Positions 54,628 through 64,000 of a DNA stretch of 64,000 nucleotides are shown here, in pieces. The position numbers and the translations under genes were made by a program. The notes beneath the pieces are model-generated. The model made no database searches, had not been told where the DNA came from, and saw nothing but the letters and a program-made list of their open reading frames with translations. The DNA lies in contig NC_034014.1 of assembly GCF_000346465.2 (NCBI RefSeq), forward strand, positions 15,348,630 through 15,412,629, read 5' to 3'. The stretch's first letter is position 1. The number at the start of each line of letters is the position of its first letter. The stretch is from Prunus persica. Lineage: Eukaryota; Streptophyta; Magnoliopsida; Rosales; Rosaceae.

Positions 54628-56439
54628 GTAGTCCCCCAAGTTCGCGGTCAAGAAGTAACTTCTGAGTTGGGAACTTGTGAGTTTTTGTGTATAGGGAATT
54701 CCCTAGTCCCCCAAGTTGGCAAGCTTAGAAGTTGCGTGAACATGTGGTAACCGAGTGAGTCTCTAGAGCCTTTGGTGGCTGGGTATCCGAGTGTTTAGCA
54801 AGGGAGTCGGGGAATTGAAGCTTCGGCAAGGGATCCTTGGGGATTATTTCATGAACCCCTTCATTCTCCTAGCCTAGCCTTTGCCGTTTGGCAAGGTGCC
54901 TTTTTTTTTCTTTTTTTGTTTTTTTTGGAAGCTATACCTTCGGCAGGCTGGGTTTTTGACAAATTTGGGGGCTCTTTTCAGCTTCCATGGCCCTTGCCGT
55001 TTGGCAAGGTCCCAGCCTCTTTTTTTTTTTTTTTTTTGGAAGCTAGACCTTCGGCAGGCTGGGTCTTTGAAAAATTTGGGGGCTCTTTTCAGCTTTCATG
55101 GCCCTTGCCGTTCGGCAAGGTCCCAGCTTCTTTTTTTCTGTTTTTCTTTGTTTTTTTCTTTGTTTTTTTGGAAGCTAGACCTTCGGCAGGCTGGGTCTTT
55201 GTAAAATTTGGGGGCTCTTTTTAGCTTTCATGGCCCTTGCCATTCGGCAAGGTCGCAGGCTCTTTTTTCTTTTTCTTTTTTAGAGCTTGGGGCCTCTATT
55301 TGTTTTAGAGAGCTAGCCGTTTTGACTCTTGAACAATACGGGTTTGGCTGAGCCATAGTTGGGCTTGAGTAATAGTATGTGGGCTGGGCTGCGAGGATAA
55401 GTTGGAAAGTACCAGGAGCTGGGCCTTGGCAAGTACTTAAGCCATAGCTAGGCCTTTGGGAAGGGTTTGAAAATGGGAGAGAAAAACTAGGGTTTTTTCT
55501 CTTTTTTTTTTTAAAAAAAACCTGCTATGTAGTGAGTCTTTTGGAAGAAAGTTTCGGCAGTTAGAGGCCCCTCGTGTGAACTACATTGTTGTTTGGCAAA
55601 AAGGGAGCTGGCAAAAATCTATCTTCGGTAAGGAGAGGGAGGGATCAAGACGATTCGAAAGAGGGGAGGATCGGGTCCCTCACTTGGTTATGTTCAACCC
55701 CTGCCGAATGGCAAGGGTGGCTCAAAAATTTCTGTAGGCCCGAGATTTGTTCAAGGTGAGAGCTTGGGGCTGTGTTGTTTCAGCGGTGTTGGTCCTCTTA
55801 GCCTTTGATTTCTCGAGGCAACGATCTGAACGGTGCTGGGACCCTTGGCAACGACCCAATTAGAAGGTAGAATTTTGTGGGCTTCCAAATTTCTCTTCAT
55901 GGGCCCTGCCGTTCGGCAAGGCCGGCTGGTTTACTCAGCATGCTGATGTGTAGACTTTCAGCAAATAGGCTGAGACCACGAGGTTTTTTTTTTTTTTTTT
56001 TTTTTGTGTGCAGGGTTTGGCGGGTGTGGTCTTGGTTCTCGGCAAGGAAAGAAAGGACCTGGAGCTTGTCATGCTGAGGTAAGTCGACGTTGGGGTTCTC
56101 CCCTTTTCCCGCACGCCGCTTGCCGTTCGGCAAGTGTGGTCTGAGATACAATTTTGGCCTTGATGGGTTTGATTTTTGTTAGGTTCTGGGAGGGAGAATT
56201 GGAGCTGGAGCTGGGCCTCAGGCTAGGAGAACTTAGGGCCGCTGTTTTGGTGAGCCTTTAGTTTGTCAATGCTTGGGTTGTGGTAAGGTGAAGAATTTCT
56301 GAGAGGACCGTGAGGGTCTAGATCCTTAGTGGTTAGGCAAGGAGTGCATCAGAGGGTTCTTGAGGCAGTTCTCCGTTTGCAGCAAGTATGTTCGTGCCCC
56401 AAGGAAAATTTCGCGGCAAGGCCAGCTTGTGTATTTGGA
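54628..56439 (-). mobile_element. Non-coding 3' region of an LTR element with recurrent hairpins
   Basis: Starts with the polypurine tract of the neighbouring LTR and has no coding domains. Four tandem units of about 105-130 bp (54870-55260) each carry a CCTTGCC-GTTY-GGCAAGG hairpin, a poly-T run, GGAAGCTA.ACCTTCGGCAG and GGGGGCTCTTTT. Single hairpins recur at about 55905 and 56119. Many other CTTCGGCA words are spread through it. The right end is cut by the Copia element. Confidence 0.6.
54870..55260. repeat. Four tandem units with palindromic CCTTGCC...GGCAAGG
   Basis: Hairpin cores near 54880, 54988, 55103 and 55236. Units differ mainly in the length of the poly-T run, giving false Phe-rich reading frames. 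Confidence 0.85.
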
Positions 56440-56615
56440 AATATAGGAGTTTACATGAGTGCTTTACAAAGAAATAGATACAGTAATCAATTACAATAGT
56501 ATCTTCTAATTATACAATGATTTGTCAACTATATAGAATAGGAAAGTAAATCCCTTAATTAATCAAGGAAATAAATCTTCTTGATTAATTAGGAGACTCA
56601 AGTCAACACTCCCCC

Positions 56616-58168
56616 TCAAGTTGGTACATATATGTCACCAATGCCCAACTTGGTACGTGAGTCATGAAATACTCTGCCACAAACAGCTTTTGTTAAGATA
56701 TCTGCCAGTTGATGTTTTGATTTTACGAATAGTAGGCAGATGATCTTCTTCTCAATTTTTACTTTGATAAAATGTCTATCCACCTTAACATGTTTGGTTC
56801 GATCATGTTGAACTGGATTATCAGCAATATCGATAGATGACTTGTAGTCACAATGCAACTCCATTAGCTTTTCTGGCTTGAAGCCCAATTCTATCAAGAG
56901 TCTTCTGATCCATAATAATTCACAAACTCCTTGAGCCATTCCTCGATACTCTGCTTTTGCACTAGACCGCGAAACCACATTTTGCTTTTTACTCCGCCAA
57001 GTGACTAGGTTACCTCCCACGAATGTAAAGTAACCAAAAGTAGAGCTTCTATCTGTAATAGAACCAGCCCAATCAGCATCTGTATATTCAACAACTTCAA
57101 GATCTCTATTTTTTGAGAACATTAATCCTTTCTCAGGGGCTGACTTTAAGTATCTTAAGATCCGATCAACTACATTCCTATGAGAAATACTAGGCGAATG
57201 CATAAATTGACTAACCATACTCACGGCATATGCAATATCTGGTCTTGTGTGTGCTAGGTATATCAACCTTCCAACAAGGCGTTGGTATTGTTCCTTATTG
57301 GTTGGTTCTTGGTCCATGTCTTCACACAACTTGTAATTCATCTCACTAGGTGTGTCAGCAGGCTTACATCCATTCCTGTTTTAGTGAGTAGATCCATTAC
57401 ATACTTCCTTTGAGACAGAAATATACCCATTTTTGACCTTGCTACTTCAATTCCGGGAAAGTACTTCAGATCACCTAAATCCTTCATCTCAAATTCCTGA
57501 GACAAATACTTTTGCAACTTTAGTTGCTCTTCTACATCGTTTTCAGTTACGATTATGTCATCTACATAAACAATCAATGCAGTAAGTTTTCCTTCATCAC
57601 GTTTCACGAACGATGTGTGATCTGAATTACTCTGTGTATATCCAAAATTCTTCATAGATTTAGTAAATCTGCCAAACAATGCCTTGGGAGATTGCCTTAA
57701 CCCATATAATGACTTTCTGAACTTGTGAACTTGATTTTTCTTGTCATGAGCTGAATTACATCCTGGGGGTAAGTCCATATGTACTTCTTCTTCCAAGTCT
57801 CCATGTAAGAATACATTTTTGACATCAAACTGATGTAGTGGCCAATTGAGATTTGGTGCTAGAGACAATAGGACTCTAATAGTGTTAATCTTGGCTACTG
57901 GGGCAAAGGTCTCCTCGTAGTCTATCCCATATCTCTATGCATACCCTTTCACCACCAATCTAGCTATATATCTTTCAACGGATTCATATGCTTTGAGTTT
58001 CACAGTATAAATCCACCTGCATCCTACTGTCTTCTTTCCTTGAGGTAAGGGCATGAGTTCATATGTGACATTCTTTTGGAGAACTCGCATTTCTCCATTC
58101 ATAGCTTCTTTCCATTTTGGGTCTTCTAGTGCTTCAGTTACATTGTTGGGGACAGATATGTCAACCAA
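56616..58168 (-). pseudogene. Copia reverse transcriptase and RNase H
   Basis: 58168-57935 gives WKEAMNGEMRVLQKNVTYEL and GCRWIYTVKLKAYESVERY. 57868-57338 gives NLNWPLHQFDVKNVFLHGDL, YGLRQSPKALFGRFTKSM and the catalytic LIVYVDDIIVTEND. After a frameshift near 57350, 57341-56616 is one clean frame with RLVGRLIYLAHTRPDIAYAV, EYTDADWAGSITDRSSTFGY (RNase H) and KHQLADILTKAV. Between the first two frames a stop follows the codon region at 57935. Confidence 0.9.
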
Positions 58169-59990
58169 CTACTTCACATGCTGCACACGTGACTCTGATA
58201 ATCTGTTGAGAGATATATAATTATTGATGGGGTATTTCCCTTAGGCTTTAAGATCTGCTTCATATTGTACTCGAGGTTTGCCATGGTTCTTCCTTTCTGG
58301 AAGCTAATATGTAGGCTATGTGCCTTCTGAAATCAAATCATCATGGGATATTTCCTTAGTGTTATCAGTTTCAAGAAAAGATGTTACCTGAATGACTTCC
58401 TCAACAAGTGATTGGTGCAGTACTAGAGCTAAAGCGGGCAAAATCTCATAAACTAGCTCAATTTCCTCCTCCTGATTTTGACAACAGGGAGACAAATGAA
58501 AGTTTTCTTCTGGCGATTGGTCGCTGTCTACTGGCGACCGGTCGTTTTGAAGTAGGTTCTCTGTAGTTGAAGAACTAAGGGTGGACGATCGGTTGCTTTC
58601 CACTGGCGATGAGTCATTTTGATGCAGAGTGACGTCCTGGGGAAAAAATCGAGGATTGGAGCAGTGTTGGATTCTCGATTCTCCTCCTAGGCTGTTGAAA
58701 AATATAAGTCATGTTCCCGAAACACAACATCTATAGAGGTAAAAACCTTCTGACTAGGATGATGATAACAACGTTATCCTTTCTGATGAGGTGTATAGCC
58801 AATGAAAACACACTTTTCGGCTCGAGGATCCAATTTTCTTTGTTGGTGATCATGTAAGTGGACAAATACAACACAGCCTAAAATCTGGGGTTCCTGGTTC
58901 GGGGTGGGAGGTGTTTGGATATGGGCGTGAAGTGTTTGAAGTGGTGTTTGGAAATTTAGGATACTAGAGGGAATCTGATTGATAAGGTATGCTGCAGAGA
59001 CGGCGACTTTGCCCCAAAAGGATCGTGGCATATTGGCACCAAAGAGAGAGGCACAAACGACTTTCTAATAAGTGTTTGTTCTTTCTTTCAGCCACCCCAT
59101 TCTGTTGGGGAGTGTAAGAGCATGAGCGTTGATGTATGATGCCATGATCTTGTAAGAACTGGTTAAGATCATGGTTGAGAAATTCTCCGCCATTGTCAGA
59201 ACGAAGAACCTGAATTCTGGCATAAAACTGAGTCTCTACCATTTGATAAAACTGTTGAAACCTGGAACTGAATTCCCCTTTAGTTTTGAGAAGGGAAACC
59301 CAAGTCATGCGTGTGCAATCATCTATAAACGTGACAAACCATCACGCCCTTACTGGAGTGGCAATTTTAGCAGGTCCCCAAATATCAAAATGAACAAGAG
59401 AAAATGGAACCAAACTCTTATTGAACTTAATGGGAATGGGACACGATGGCTCTTAGCCATTTCACATGTATCACACTGGAAGCTGGAAACATCAAGATTG
59501 TAAAATAATTATGGAAACAACTTCTTAAGATAACCGAACGAGGCATGCCTAAGACGTTTATGCCATAACCAAATTTTGTCTCTCTCCCCCTCAAAACGAG
59601 TTCCACTTGTTGTGAAAGCTTGACCAACCTTGACCTCACTATCCAGTACCCAGTTCAAGTAGTAGAGTTTGCCCTGCCGAGTACCACAACCAATCGTCTT
59701 TCCTATGAGGATGTCCTAAAAAACACAATGATTCGGCCAAATTGTTACAGTACACCCCAAAGTAGTAGTAAGTTGTGCAACAGATAGCAAGTTATGGTCC
59801 AAAGATGGAACAAGTAATACAGAATCCAGATGTAGGGAAGTAGAGAGAGACAGAGAGCCTTCCCCAACCACAGGGGATGGGGTACCATTAGCATTAGACA
59901 CCACCGACGGAGTGGATGATTTGCGACTAATAAGTTGGCCAGGATCAAATGTCATGTGATCTGTAGCACTCGAGTTGATAATCTATGCAG
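58169..59990 (-). pseudogene. Copia protease and integrase
   Basis: The protease site near 59975 reads IINSSATDHMTFDPG, where Copia has DSGATDHM. The catalytic Asp is Asn and the Gly is Ser, with a stop just before. HNLLSVAQL ends the domain. 59639-59427 carries the pre-integrase region. 59308-58964 has QVLRSDNGGEFLNHDLNQFL and SCSYTPQQNGVAERKNKHLL. 59031-58774 has PRSFWGKVAVSAAYLINQIP and KCVFIGYTPHQKG. 58603-58316 is a Ser/Glu-rich linker. Confidence 0.88.
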
Positions 59991-60389
59991 ATTTTTGAGA
60001 GGACGTATGAGAAGTAGAACCTTTGGTGGTGGCAATATAAGCATGAGTTCGAGTAGTCAGTCAACAGGATTGACCACATGCTTCTGTGAGTCTACAATAA
60101 GGGGGAGAATCGTAAAGGTTCCTAACATCGCAGCGGAAGTAAGATGTGATATGAGAATGCGAGGAACTGTGATTTGAGGAATTTAATGTATGAATTTGAT
60201 GTAGGAATTGGATTTGAGAGGTATGTGTATAAGATTTGAGGGTATGTGTTTAGGGATTTTGATAAGAGGATTTGAGGGATTTGGATTTGGGGAAAAATAT
60301 GAGGAATTTGATTTAGGGTTTTGGATTTGAATATGAGAAAATTGAGATAAGGGTTTAGAGACAACCTAGGATCGATTGCTCTAATACCA

Positions 60390-60622
60390 TGCTAAAATAT
60401 AAATATGGTTTGAATACTTTGGGTTAGGTTTTGTTCTTCTCCATAAGGAGGTATATACAGGAGTTTACATGAGTGCTTTACAAGGAAATAGATACAGTAA
60501 TCAATTAGGATAGTATCTCCTAATTATACAATGATTTGTCAACTATATAGAATAGGAAAGTAAATCTCTTAATTAATCAAGGAAATAAATCTCCTCGATT
60601 AATTAGGAGACTCACGTCAACA
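60390..60622 (-). repeat. Copia 5' LTR
   Basis: 233 bp, complete. The 3' LTR at 56440-56608 matches it closely over about 165 bp. Confidence 0.88.
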
Positions 60623-60639
60623 AAATCTCCCCAACCCAA

Positions 60640-61437
60640 GCACATAGGAGAGGGGATTTTGGGGGTTCCAAGACTTCCCTGTGGCTAGACTCCTTCATCT
60701 GGGTGAGGCGCCTCTTGTTTTTCCTTCTTTTTTTCCCACCAGAACTTGTAAAGGAAAGAATAGGTAAGGGTGCTAGTCCAAAAGGTGATTTACTAATATC
60801 ACCACATGGGTTTGCTTGGTTTTTAAGATGGTTTGGCTTCGATTTGGTTTTAACACAAATGTGGGATATTTTCTAAGGTGCTGGGCTATTTCTCTAAGGT
60901 GTTGGACTACTTCTCTAAGGTGCTGGACTATTTCTCTAAAGTCCTGGGCCATTTCTCTAAGGTGCTTGACATTTTCTCTCTCATGCTTGCCATGTGATTG
61001 GTCTCATGAACACTTGTAACCATTCATACCACAACCGGCTCAGCAAGCCCTAGGCATTCACGTGGCTTGGGCCCATTTAAGCTCGTAGCATGGCTTGGGT
61101 TCACTTAAGCTCGTAGCGTGGCTTGGTGCCAAAATAAAGATTTTTTCGCTCAGCATTGCGTGTTATTTGGAGTGTTTGTGCTTGAGTTTTTCCCGTATTG
61201 TAATAGGCTATGGCAATGGCTAAATGGTGCTTGATGGGACAATAAGTGCGGGTTCATGGAACCAGTATAGGCTTGTTACATTTTACATGGCGCAACACGT
61301 GGACCATGACTTGTGCAAGCTTATACGACAAATTCTTGCATACTCCAGTTGGGCTCCTTTCTGAGTTAAGTGTTATACTAGGCTAGAAATATATTTGGGC
61401 CCAGCCTTGGATTTTTTGGGCCTCAATATTATCAAAT
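60640..61437 (-). repeat. Inverted relative of the LTR-like block at 48365
   Basis: On the minus strand it starts at the AAGGCTGGGCCCAAATAT region (61420) and follows 48365 onward with moderate divergence. Near 60875-60975 it has four tandem 24-bp units (CTAAGGTGCTGG-type). The left end is lost at the Copia boundary. Confidence 0.65.
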
Positions 61438-61469
61438 ATAAAGGTAGGAAAAACTTAGGCCAGAAATAA

Positions 61470-62055
61470 TATGGCAACCTCTAAAATATAGCAATACTTT
61501 ATCTCAACAGTTCCATTCTGCTGAGGAATATAGGGACAACAAACTAGTGGAAATACCCTCTTTAGCAAGAAAGGAAGAGTGGATTTTGAACCAATATACT
61601 CACCACCATAATCATACCTAAAAATCTTATGCATGAATCAAGTAATTTCTCAACTTTAGCTTTGAATGTAGTGAAAATGTCAAGGATTTAAGACTTGTAT
61701 TTCATTAAATATAACCAAGTGAACTATATACAATCATCCAGAAAAAGAACATAGTCCCTATAGCCAAGTACAGAAGATGTGGAACATGGTCACCGAACAT
61801 TTGAATGAATCAAATACCATGGGGTTGAAGCCTTCTTATGAAACTAAAAGAAAGGAAGCATCTTGCAAAATGGACAACAATTACAGAAGAACGATTATGA
61901 AGAGGCATCATCACTAATCTTTAACTCATGTTGGGCATCAACTTTATGAAGAATTAGCATGAAAGGGTGACCTAGCCTTGAACGCCACAAGCTCAGTGGT
62001 ACCTTAGTAGACAAGTAAGCAGTAGGGTACACGTTTTGTCACAAACAAATCCATA
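61470..62055 (-). pseudogene. Second Copia relic, pre-integrase and integrase
   Basis: Minus strand reads PLSLWRSRLGHPFML (the LWHxRLGHP motif of the pre-integrase domain), DAQHELKISDDASS, then a Cys-rich stretch. Further on it has YIPQQNGTVE, the integrase end motif. It is crossed by stops and frameshifts and is a different lineage from the 56440-60622 element. Confidence 0.7.
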
Positions 62056-62081
62056 TACGGACTACAAATCTTGATAAATAA

Positions 62082-62418
62082 GAGCACTTCCACCCATCCC
62101 TTTTTGCCAGCCTAGACTCCAAAAACAACCTCAATCAAGGAAAGATTGTCATGGCAAGAAGTGGGCCCATGAAACTGGACAAGCCTAAAGGCAAGACTTC
62201 CCTGGGCTGCTTTGTGGGCAAGATGTGACGTCAATGGCCAATTTAAATACCAAAAAAAGAAGGAAAAAATGCCAAAAAATTCAGAAATTTTTTTCTATAA
62301 ATACCTAGCCATGTTCTTCACTTCCCACACCCAAATTCATAAAAATTCATCTCCTCATATCTCATGTGAATAGTGATTGCCCTTGGGTTGCCATGAGATA
62401 TAAGGAGAGGAAGTGCTC
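62082..62418. mobile_element. MITE with GAGCACTTCC ends and TAA duplication
   Basis: Ends GAGCACTTCC and GGAAGTGCTC are exact inverses, flanked by TAA at 62079-62081 and 62419-62421. A 3-bp TAA/TTA target is typical of PIF/Harbinger MITEs. The element at 42614-46828 is a sibling. It contains TATAAATACCTAGCCATG. Confidence 0.88.
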
Positions 62419-62484
62419 TAACATGAATATGCATAATGAAAATAAGAGAGCCAGTATTTAGAATACACAAATGTGTTTCATCAC

Positions 62485-62842
62485 TGTTAGGGTAATTTCA
62501 AATGTTAGAAATTTAGGAAATAAAGAGTTTAACTATTATTACCTAGTTTATGAGTTAGAGTTAATGTAAGTTTAGCAGGTATAATGGTTGTGATTAACTT
62601 TAATGTTGAGTTAATGTGATGGCCTATAAATAGGCATTGTATGATTGTATCCACTTTATCTCAAGAGTGAGTTGTAGTAGAAAAGTTGAAGTATCAAATA
62701 GTATTGAAGTTGTCTCAAGTAAGTTCTTGTAGGAGCTCTGTGTAGCTTTCGGGATTCACATCTCCAAAAATTATGTTATTTATTTAGTTCGTTATATTGC
62801 TTTTCCCCTTTCACATTTAGAGTGTCTGTTGCTAAATCCACA
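62485..62842 (+). repeat. LTR with TATA box (non-autonomous element, left LTR)
   Basis: Begins TGTTAGGGTAATTTC and ends CTAAATCCACA. TATAAATA lies at 62625-62632. After a six-base gap comes TGGTATTATAGC (62849-62860), like the tRNA-Met primer site with two changes. A second primer-site-like word (TATCAGAGCTAG) lies at 62884. Right LTR and target duplication were not found in the window. Confidence 0.6.
62625..62632 (+). promoter_or_regulatory. TATA box of the left LTR
   Basis: TATAAATA about 140 bp from the LTR start, followed by a start-like region. Confidence 0.6.
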
Positions 62843-63773
62843 AATAAGTGGTATTATAGCTTATATGATCCTGTGAAAAAATGTATCAGAGCTAGCACGC
62901 TCCCATGAAAGAATGCATCAAAGCCAGTACAATCATAAGAGCGGATTTGGAGGCTCAAAAGTTTGAAGGCTTAATGGTTCTTGTGTGTCATGATCCAAGA
63001 TTCAAGAATGAAGGTAGTCTTGTTCGGCGTCTTCACTCAAATTTTTATTTGAGAAAAAGTTCAGGAGTTTCATATAAGAATGTCAAGCAAAGGCACAAGG
63101 ATGCCAGGAAGAAGAAAGTGCACAAAGATGCTAAAGGAGGAAGGGCGCAAATATGACAATGAGAGAAGGGCACAAGGATGCATAAAAAAGACAGATGAAT
63201 GACGGGCAAAAGAGACCTAGAAGTGGTGGCACAATGATGCCATGAAGAAATGAGTCTTAATCTATGACTACGTCGTTCAAGTAGTACAAAACGGATTATT
63301 GTGTGCGTTGCAAGTAAGAGGAATAGAAGTTTTCGAATTTGTGAGATACGTGGTCTTGTAAGATGGATAAACAATGATTTTTTTTTTCTTGCAATGGGTA
63401 GATGAACCCTTGAGAGAGGAAGGCACAAATAAATTAAGAAGGGCACAATGATGTTGAAGAAAGAAAAGGCCTACAAAGAATTGGGACAAGGGTTCCTAAA
63501 ATTGAAAATTGGGGCAGATGTGCACCCAAATTGATGAAGCATGTAAGATGGAGCGATTTGGCTCCATGAAAAAGAAAGATGAAGCAATTGGGCTCCATGA
63601 ATGATAAAAGAAGAAGAAAGGAAAAAGATGCTGAAGGAAGGGCACAAAGATGCCAATGAGAGAATGACACATTGATGCTGAAAAAAGATAGATGAATGAT
63701 GGGAAAATGAGCCCTAGAAGTTATGGCACAATGATTCCATAAAGAAATGAGTCTTGATCTATGACTTTGTAGG
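62843..63773 (+). mobile_element. Leader-like interior with recurrent GCACAAAGATGC motifs
   Basis: No coding domain. The motif CACAA(A/G/T)GATGC recurs at about 63090, 63119, 63170, 63228, 63445 and 63636 with variants at 63668 and 63726. A block of about 165 bp at 63105-63270 is repeated at 63605-63770 (both end in GAGTCTTGATCTATGAC or a close variant). This looks like the interior of a LARD-type non-autonomous retroelement. Confidence 0.55.
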
Positions 63774-64000
63774 TGTTTCCCTCTTTTCGGCCGGGTAGGC
63801 CAATTGAAGGAGTTTTTGGTCCTTCTTCTTTTAGATTGCGTAGGCGTGCCACCACCAAGCCACTAACTGGCTTGAATGGTAAAGGTTGGATTGTTGTGTT
63901 CGCGCTTCTGACTTCTAACCAGCCGATTGATCGGCCAAGCAAGGAACCTCCTCTTGGCATAGGTTCTTTCACTTCCTCGAGGTCGAGGATGGTTACGTTT
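63774..64000. repeat. Start of a second copy of the 12485 LTR family, cut by window end
   Basis: TGTTTCCCTCTTTTCGG and the following 220 bp match 12485-12715 with moderate divergence (shared phrases TTTTGGTCCTTCTTCTTTT and AGGTTCTTTCACT). The rest lies beyond the window. Confidence 0.8.

Larger units (their letters stand above)
56440..60622 (-). mobile_element. Ty1/copia element, gag deleted and pol broken
   Basis: The 5' LTR on the minus strand is 60390-60622 (TGTTGACGTGAG ... TTTTAGCA), followed directly by the primer site TGGTATTAGAGC (60378-60389). The 3' LTR, 56608 down to about 56440, starts TGTTGACTTGAG after the polypurine tract AACTTGAGGGGGAG and lacks its last 60 or so bases. Order protease, integrase, RT, RNase H is the Copia order. 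Gag is missing. Stops and frameshifts are frequent. No target duplication can be scored because one end is lost. Confidence 0.9.

Noticed and set aside
54881..55224. Two overlapping plus-strand frames rich in Phe
   Set aside because: They are read-through of poly-T runs in the tandem units and not proteins.

Overview
The window is nuclear DNA from a flowering plant, most likely a eudicot. It is AT-rich, has intron-bearing genes with GT..AG junctions and many simple repeats, and is packed with plant transposon families (PIF/Harbinger, MULE, hAT, Ty3/gypsy Tat, chromovirus, Copia, a Cassandra TRIM with 5S-like LTRs, MITEs). The repeat style recalls Rosaceae, but that is an impression and not a measurement. 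No bacterial, organellar, tRNA or genuine rRNA genes were seen.

Only two host genes look functional. The first is a seven-exon J-domain gene on the + strand (31888-38082). I rebuilt it from splice junctions: 265 codons, an N-terminus resembling a mitochondrial presequence, and a C-terminal J-like domain with the HPD tripeptide. The second is a single-exon membrane-protein gene on the - strand (39186-39755, 189 aa).

Left arm (1-31.8 kb). A Harbinger transposase relic lies at 340-1795. A MULE with long TIRs and a near-perfect 9-bp target duplication follows at 4304-6509. Next come a hAT with an 8-bp duplication (6904-10102), a broken copy of exon 1 of the J-domain gene (10154-10287), a second MULE fragment, and a solo LTR with a 5-bp duplication (12485-14232). 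A second hAT starts at 14488 and ends at 30709 with an identical 8-bp duplication on both sides. Between its two halves sits a decayed Tat-lineage gypsy element that carries, on the opposite strand, a multi-exon gene with a plant mobile domain.

Right arm (39.9-64 kb). A minisatellite hosts a complete Cassandra TRIM (40845-41444). Two inverted copies of one MITE follow. A TAA-flanked MITE (42614-46828) is split by a 3.8-kb chromovirus derivative that lacks the RT core and most of the integrase core. Beyond it lie LTR-like blocks, a large non-coding repeat (50.5-53.7 kb), and an LTR (54284-54627) with polypurine-tract-like sequence on one side and primer-site-like sequence on the other. The adjoining non-coding region carries a recurrent short hairpin. 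A decayed Copia element (56440-60622), a second Copia relic, a TAA-flanked MITE, and a non-autonomous LTR element with a repeated leader (62485-63773) complete the arm. At the right edge the solo-LTR family of 12485 begins again.

The coding parts of the elements are mostly dead. They have stops, frameshifts, lost catalytic residues and internal deletions. Many of the stops look like C-to-T or G-to-A changes, as expected of methylated, silenced repeats.
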